Source: Clostridiales bacterium (lineage in GTDB: Bacteria; Bacillota; Clostridia; Christensenellales; Borkfalkiaceae). From it: DNA of 64,000 nt. The position numbers were made by a program, and so were the translations under genes. The stretch lies in the NCBI GenBank assembly GCA_015055945.1, contig SVHH01000004.1:1-64000 (forward strand). The letters are read 5' to 3'. This document shows, piece after piece, positions 61,611-64,000 of the stretch. The notes under the pieces were generated by a model. That model did no database searches. It saw only the letters and a program-made list of their open reading frames with translations, and was not told the DNA's origin. The first letter of the stretch is position 1, and every line of letters starts with the position of its first letter.

Positions 61611-61674
61611 AAAGTTTCTAATTTTACTAATATTTTCCTTCTTCTCGTGGCTTATAAGTGGAGGGAGCAATTCT

Positions 61675-61711
61675 GAACGATGACCTAATGAACAGGTTGT
61701 CGTTCTTTTTT
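61675..61711 (+). terminator. Terminator or attenuator between element genes
   Basis: GAACGATGACCT and AGGTTGTCGTTC arms (two G-U-type pairs) followed by TTTTTT. It sits 31 bases before the next gene in the same direction, so partial read-through is likely. Confidence 0.65.
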
Positions 61712-61741
61712 ATCCCTTAAAAAACAAAAAGGAGGTGAAAA

Positions 61742-62521
61742 ATGACTAATTGGAATTACGAATATTATGAAAACCCTATAAGGGACAAGCACGCTACTAT
61801 TTCCGTTCTCACGTTTAAGAAAGATGAATTGTCTGAACAAGACGATTATCTTAAAAAAGTTGAACAAACTTACGAAACTAAGTGGTTAAAGCCTATGTTA
61901 TCTAATTTTGAACAAGAATGGAATCGCATTAAAACCGAACACAACGCAAGATTTTATAATCGCGGTAAGAACATCGCATTAGAATGTTTGCAGTTTGGTG
62001 GCAACCACGAATTTTGGGACGATTTCCCCGATGAATACGAAATATTAGCGTATTTCAATAGGTGCTATGCTTTTGCAATCGAAACTATTGGCTACAAGCA
62101 AACTGATACGAACATCATTTGCGCTATTATCGTTACCGAGCCAAACCGAAGAAACCTTTTCGTGTATTACTTGCCACTAACGAACAGTTGGCAAAGAAAG
62201 GTTTGTGGAAACGAATTTTCTCAATGTGGTAGTAGATTGCAACTGCGAGATGATGACGGCGAGCCTATTTATCGCACAATACATAGCGACATAAAGCCAC
62301 TACTTTGTCACTCTGAATTTTGGAAACAGCGTGGCGGTTTAACGTCTTACTCTGACCTACAAGAAAGATTTTACAACGAAATATCTTATAGGTACGGAGC
62401 AGAACGTGGCGAAAGTTTGTCAAGATTAAAGTACACGTCTAAAGAACAGATTAAACGCTTTAATCGTAAAGAAGGCGACGACTACGATGTTATGCCTATA
62501 ACTTCGGACGTTTGGATTTAA
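61742..62521 (+). CDS. MobV/Pre-like plasmid recombination protein
   Basis: Encodes 259 residues. The C-terminal half follows MobV relaxases: IVTEPNRRNLFVYYLPLTN, KPLLCHSEFWKQRGG, SYSDLQERFYNEIS and YGAERGESLSR. The HxH metal-binding histidines of MobV (in the strand before PLTN) appear as NLFVYY, so the nicking centre may be absent. N-terminal half is unlike MobV. AAGGAGG precedes ATG 61742. Either a degenerate relaxase or a related DNA-binding protein. Confidence 0.45.
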   Translation: MTNWNYEYYENPIRDKHATISVLTFKKDELSEQDDYLKKVEQTYETKWLKPMLSNFEQEWNRIKTEHNARFYNRGKNIALECLQFGGNHEFWDDFPDEYEILAYFNRCYAFAIETIGYKQTDTNIICAIIVTEPNRRNLFVYYLPLTNSWQRKVCGNEFSQCGSRLQLRDDDGEPIYRTIHSDIKPLLCHSEFWKQRGGLTSYSDLQERFYNEISYRYGAERGESLSRLKYTSKEQIKRFNRKEGDDYDVMPITSDVWI

Positions 62522-62580
62522 CTGATGCCAAGCGTCTATTTATTTTATCAGTACATAACCAAAAAAATTAAGGAGGAAAA

Positions 62581-62730
62581 TTGTGGTTTATGGTTAAAGA
62601 TTTACTAACAAACACAACGCATCTACTGAGATGTAGTTTATTGGTGTTCTACCATCAGGAAAGAGGACATTGTATCCGCACAAATAAAAAATTAAGGAGA
62701 TTTGAAAAGACATTATTTAGACGAATTTAA
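62581..62730 (+). CDS. Possible small ORF behind AAGGAGG
   Basis: TTG 62581 (or in-frame ATG 62590) has AAGGAGG at 62571-62577 and runs 49 (46) codons to TAA at 62730. It overlaps the start of the next ORF in another frame. Basic, unrecognised; may be a leader or chance. Confidence 0.2.
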   Translation: MWFMVKDLLTNTTHLLRCSLLVFYHQERGHCIRTNKKLRRFEKTLFRRI

Positions 62731-62911
62731 CAAGGTGGAAATTAACCTTTCCACCAACGAAGTGGCAACTTCGCCACTTGAATTAGGCGATGAAACACTA
62801 ACTGCAAGCGCTTCTGTGCTTGCAAATATGTTGTTAGACTTTGTAAGAGATAACGGCTCATACGACAATCTAACAGCACAGAATGTTTTTAGAAAGGAGA
62901 ACAAACAATGA
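62702..62911 (+). CDS. Small protein upstream of serine recombinase
   Basis: Encodes 69 residues from TTG 62702, acidic, unrecognised. Its stop overlaps the recombinase start (ATGA at 62908-62911). The string AAGGAGATTTGAAA around its start is identical to 691-704 in the left remnant, which precedes another small ORF. The ribosome site is too close for the usual spacing, so the start is uncertain. Confidence 0.45.
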   Translation: MKRHYLDEFNKVEINLSTNEVATSPLELGDETLTASASVLANMLLDFVRDNGSYDNLTAQNVFRKENKQ

Positions 62912-64000
62912 AGAAAGCAGTAATCTACGCAAGATTTAGTTCGCACTCTCAAACCGAGCAATCTATTGAAGGTCAACTCCGTGAGTGCTACGATTTTGCA
63001 AAGCGAAGCGACATCACAATCGTTGGCGAGTACATAGATAGGGCTTTAACGGGAACGTCAGATAAACGCCCACAGTTTCTTAAAATGATTGAAGATAGTA
63101 AGAAAAAGAACTTTGAGTACGTTTTAGTTTATCAATTAGACCGCTTTGCCCGTAATCGTTACGACAGCGCCAACTACAAAGCAAAACTAAAGAAAAACGG
63201 CGTGAGAGTTTTGTCTGCAAAAGAAAACATTACCGACGACGCAAGCGGAATACTTGTTGAAGGTATGCTAGAGAGTATGGCGGAGTATTACTCCGCCGAA
63301 CTTTCTCAAAAAGTTAAGCGTGGCATAAAAGAAAGCCTTATAAAAGGCAATTTCATTGGTGGTCACGGACTTTTGGGCTACGACACCGTTGATAAAAAGT
63401 GGACGATTAACCCACTTGAAGCAACAGTAGTTAGAGATATTTTTACAAGATACCGAAACGGAGAGAAAGCCAAAGATATTATAGCTCGTCTTAACGCATC
63501 GGGTATAAAAACCAAGTCGGGCAAAAAATTTTCTATGAGCCAACTTGCCCGTATAATACGCAATGAAAAGTATATGGGCATTGTCAACGTGGACGGAAAA
63601 GTCTATACGAACGTAATTCCACCTATCGTGGATGAAAAATTATTTAGGGAGTGTAATTTAATTATGGATTTACATAAGCATAAACAAAGAAAGAACTATG
63701 ACGAACAACCTTACATTTTAAGTGGTAAACTTTTTTGTGGGTATTGCGAGTCGGCAATTACCGCTGAAACAGGCACGAGCAAAACGGGGCGTGTTTATCA
63801 CTATTACAAGTGCTACGGCAAGAAACTTAATCCAAACGACTGCCACAAGAAAAACGTTAGCCAAGATTTTATTGAAACACTTGTGTTTGAAGCGACTATT
63901 AAATACGTGCTACGACCAAAGGTTATTGATAAAATCGCTAAACTTGTTGCAGATAAGTTTAACGCAGAACTATCTATGCCAACCGTTTTATTATCGCTAC
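62908..64000 (+). CDS. Large serine recombinase (partial, runs off the window)
   Basis: At least 364 residues seen. Catalytic domain YARFSS (Ser11/Ser12) with QLDRFARNRYD; recombinase domain GNFIGGHGLLGYD, then IARLNASGIKTKSG and ARIIRNEKYMG; zinc ribbon starting LFCGYCESAITAETG with a second cysteine pair CYGKKLNPNDC; coiled-coil region beginning. It integrates and excises a circular element at att sites. ATG 62908 has AAAGGAG upstream. The 3-prime end and att site lie beyond 64000. Confidence 0.9.
   Translation, partial: MKKAVIYARFSSHSQTEQSIEGQLRECYDFAKRSDITIVGEYIDRALTGTSDKRPQFLKMIEDSKKKNFEYVLVYQLDRFARNRYDSANYKAKLKKNGVRVLSAKENITDDASGILVEGMLESMAEYYSAELSQKVKRGIKESLIKGNFIGGHGLLGYDTVDKKWTINPLEATVVRDIFTRYRNGEKAKDIIARLNASGIKTKSGKKFSMSQLARIIRNEKYMGIVNVDGKVYTNVIPPIVDEKLFRECNLIMDLHKHKQRKNYDEQPYILSGKLFCGYCESAITAETGTSKTGRVYHYYKCYGKKLNPNDCHKKNVSQDFIETLVFEATIKYVLRPKVIDKIAKLVADKFNAELSMPTVLLSL

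Larger units (their letters stand above)
60256..64000 (+). mobile_element. Integrative/mobilizable element module (continues past the window)
   Basis: A hairpin-rich leader, an HTH protein, a MobV-like protein, a small ORF and a large serine recombinase in a row form the regulation, mobilisation and integration functions of an integrative element. The neighbouring defence genes may be its cargo or older insertions. Boundaries are not visible. Confidence 0.65.

Overview
This is an AT-rich window from what looks like a strictly anaerobic, Gram-positive-type fermenter, probably an uncultured gut Clostridia-like lineage. The taxonomic guess is inference. It rests on strong AGGAG ribosome binding sites, TTGACA/TATAAT promoters with 17-18 bp spacers, lipobox lipoproteins, pyruvate formate-lyase under a ZTP riboswitch, an [FeFe]-hydrogenase, and Hdr/Flx-type electron bifurcation genes. 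No rRNA, tRNA or CRISPR array was found.

Layout. 1-1590: remnant of an integrative element (ribbon-helix-helix regulator, structured non-coding DNA, small ORF, truncated large serine recombinase). 1790-7366: metabolic and membrane genes (ceramidase-like hydrolase, nagB, LytTR/DUF3021 pair, YwaF-like protein, flavin reductase). 7585-12672: a compact operon with a PlsC-type acyltransferase, an AMP-forming acyl ligase, an acyl carrier protein, a fused LRAT-like/phosphopantetheinyl transferase protein, a membrane-anchored alpha/beta hydrolase and a zinc-ribbon membrane protein. I read it as a self-contained acyl activation and transfer pathway, and I know of no described counterpart. 13390-23254: a large cysteine-rich surface lipoprotein, a cation/proton antiporter, a GMP synthase lacking its glutaminase domain, transporters, a HAD phosphatase and azlCD.

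23608-33933 is the energetic core: hdrBCA, an MvhD/FlxD-like subunit, two further Fe-S subunits, an FlxA-like FAD/NAD module, then soluble frdB and frdA with no membrane anchor, followed by an AspT/YidE-type exchanger. The genes suggest a cytoplasmic NADH-dependent, possibly bifurcating, fumarate reductase fed by dicarboxylate exchange. 34091-49867 holds a lipoprotein phosphoesterase, LysR plus group-B-like [FeFe]-hydrogenase, an MFS transporter, pflBA with a ZTP riboswitch, further membrane proteins and a tandem CNNM/CorC pair.

50207-60255 is accessory. A diiron ferritin-like gene is flanked by two copies of a short repeat. Next comes a defence island: a single-chain SIR2-Argonaute protein with a HEPN-like partner, then a restriction-modification locus with two methyltransferases of different classes, an endonuclease and a C-type controller with matching operator sites. 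60256-64000 is the start of an integrative/mobilizable element: hairpin-rich leader, HTH regulator, MobV-like protein and a large serine recombinase that runs off the window. Recombinase modules therefore lie at both ends of the window.
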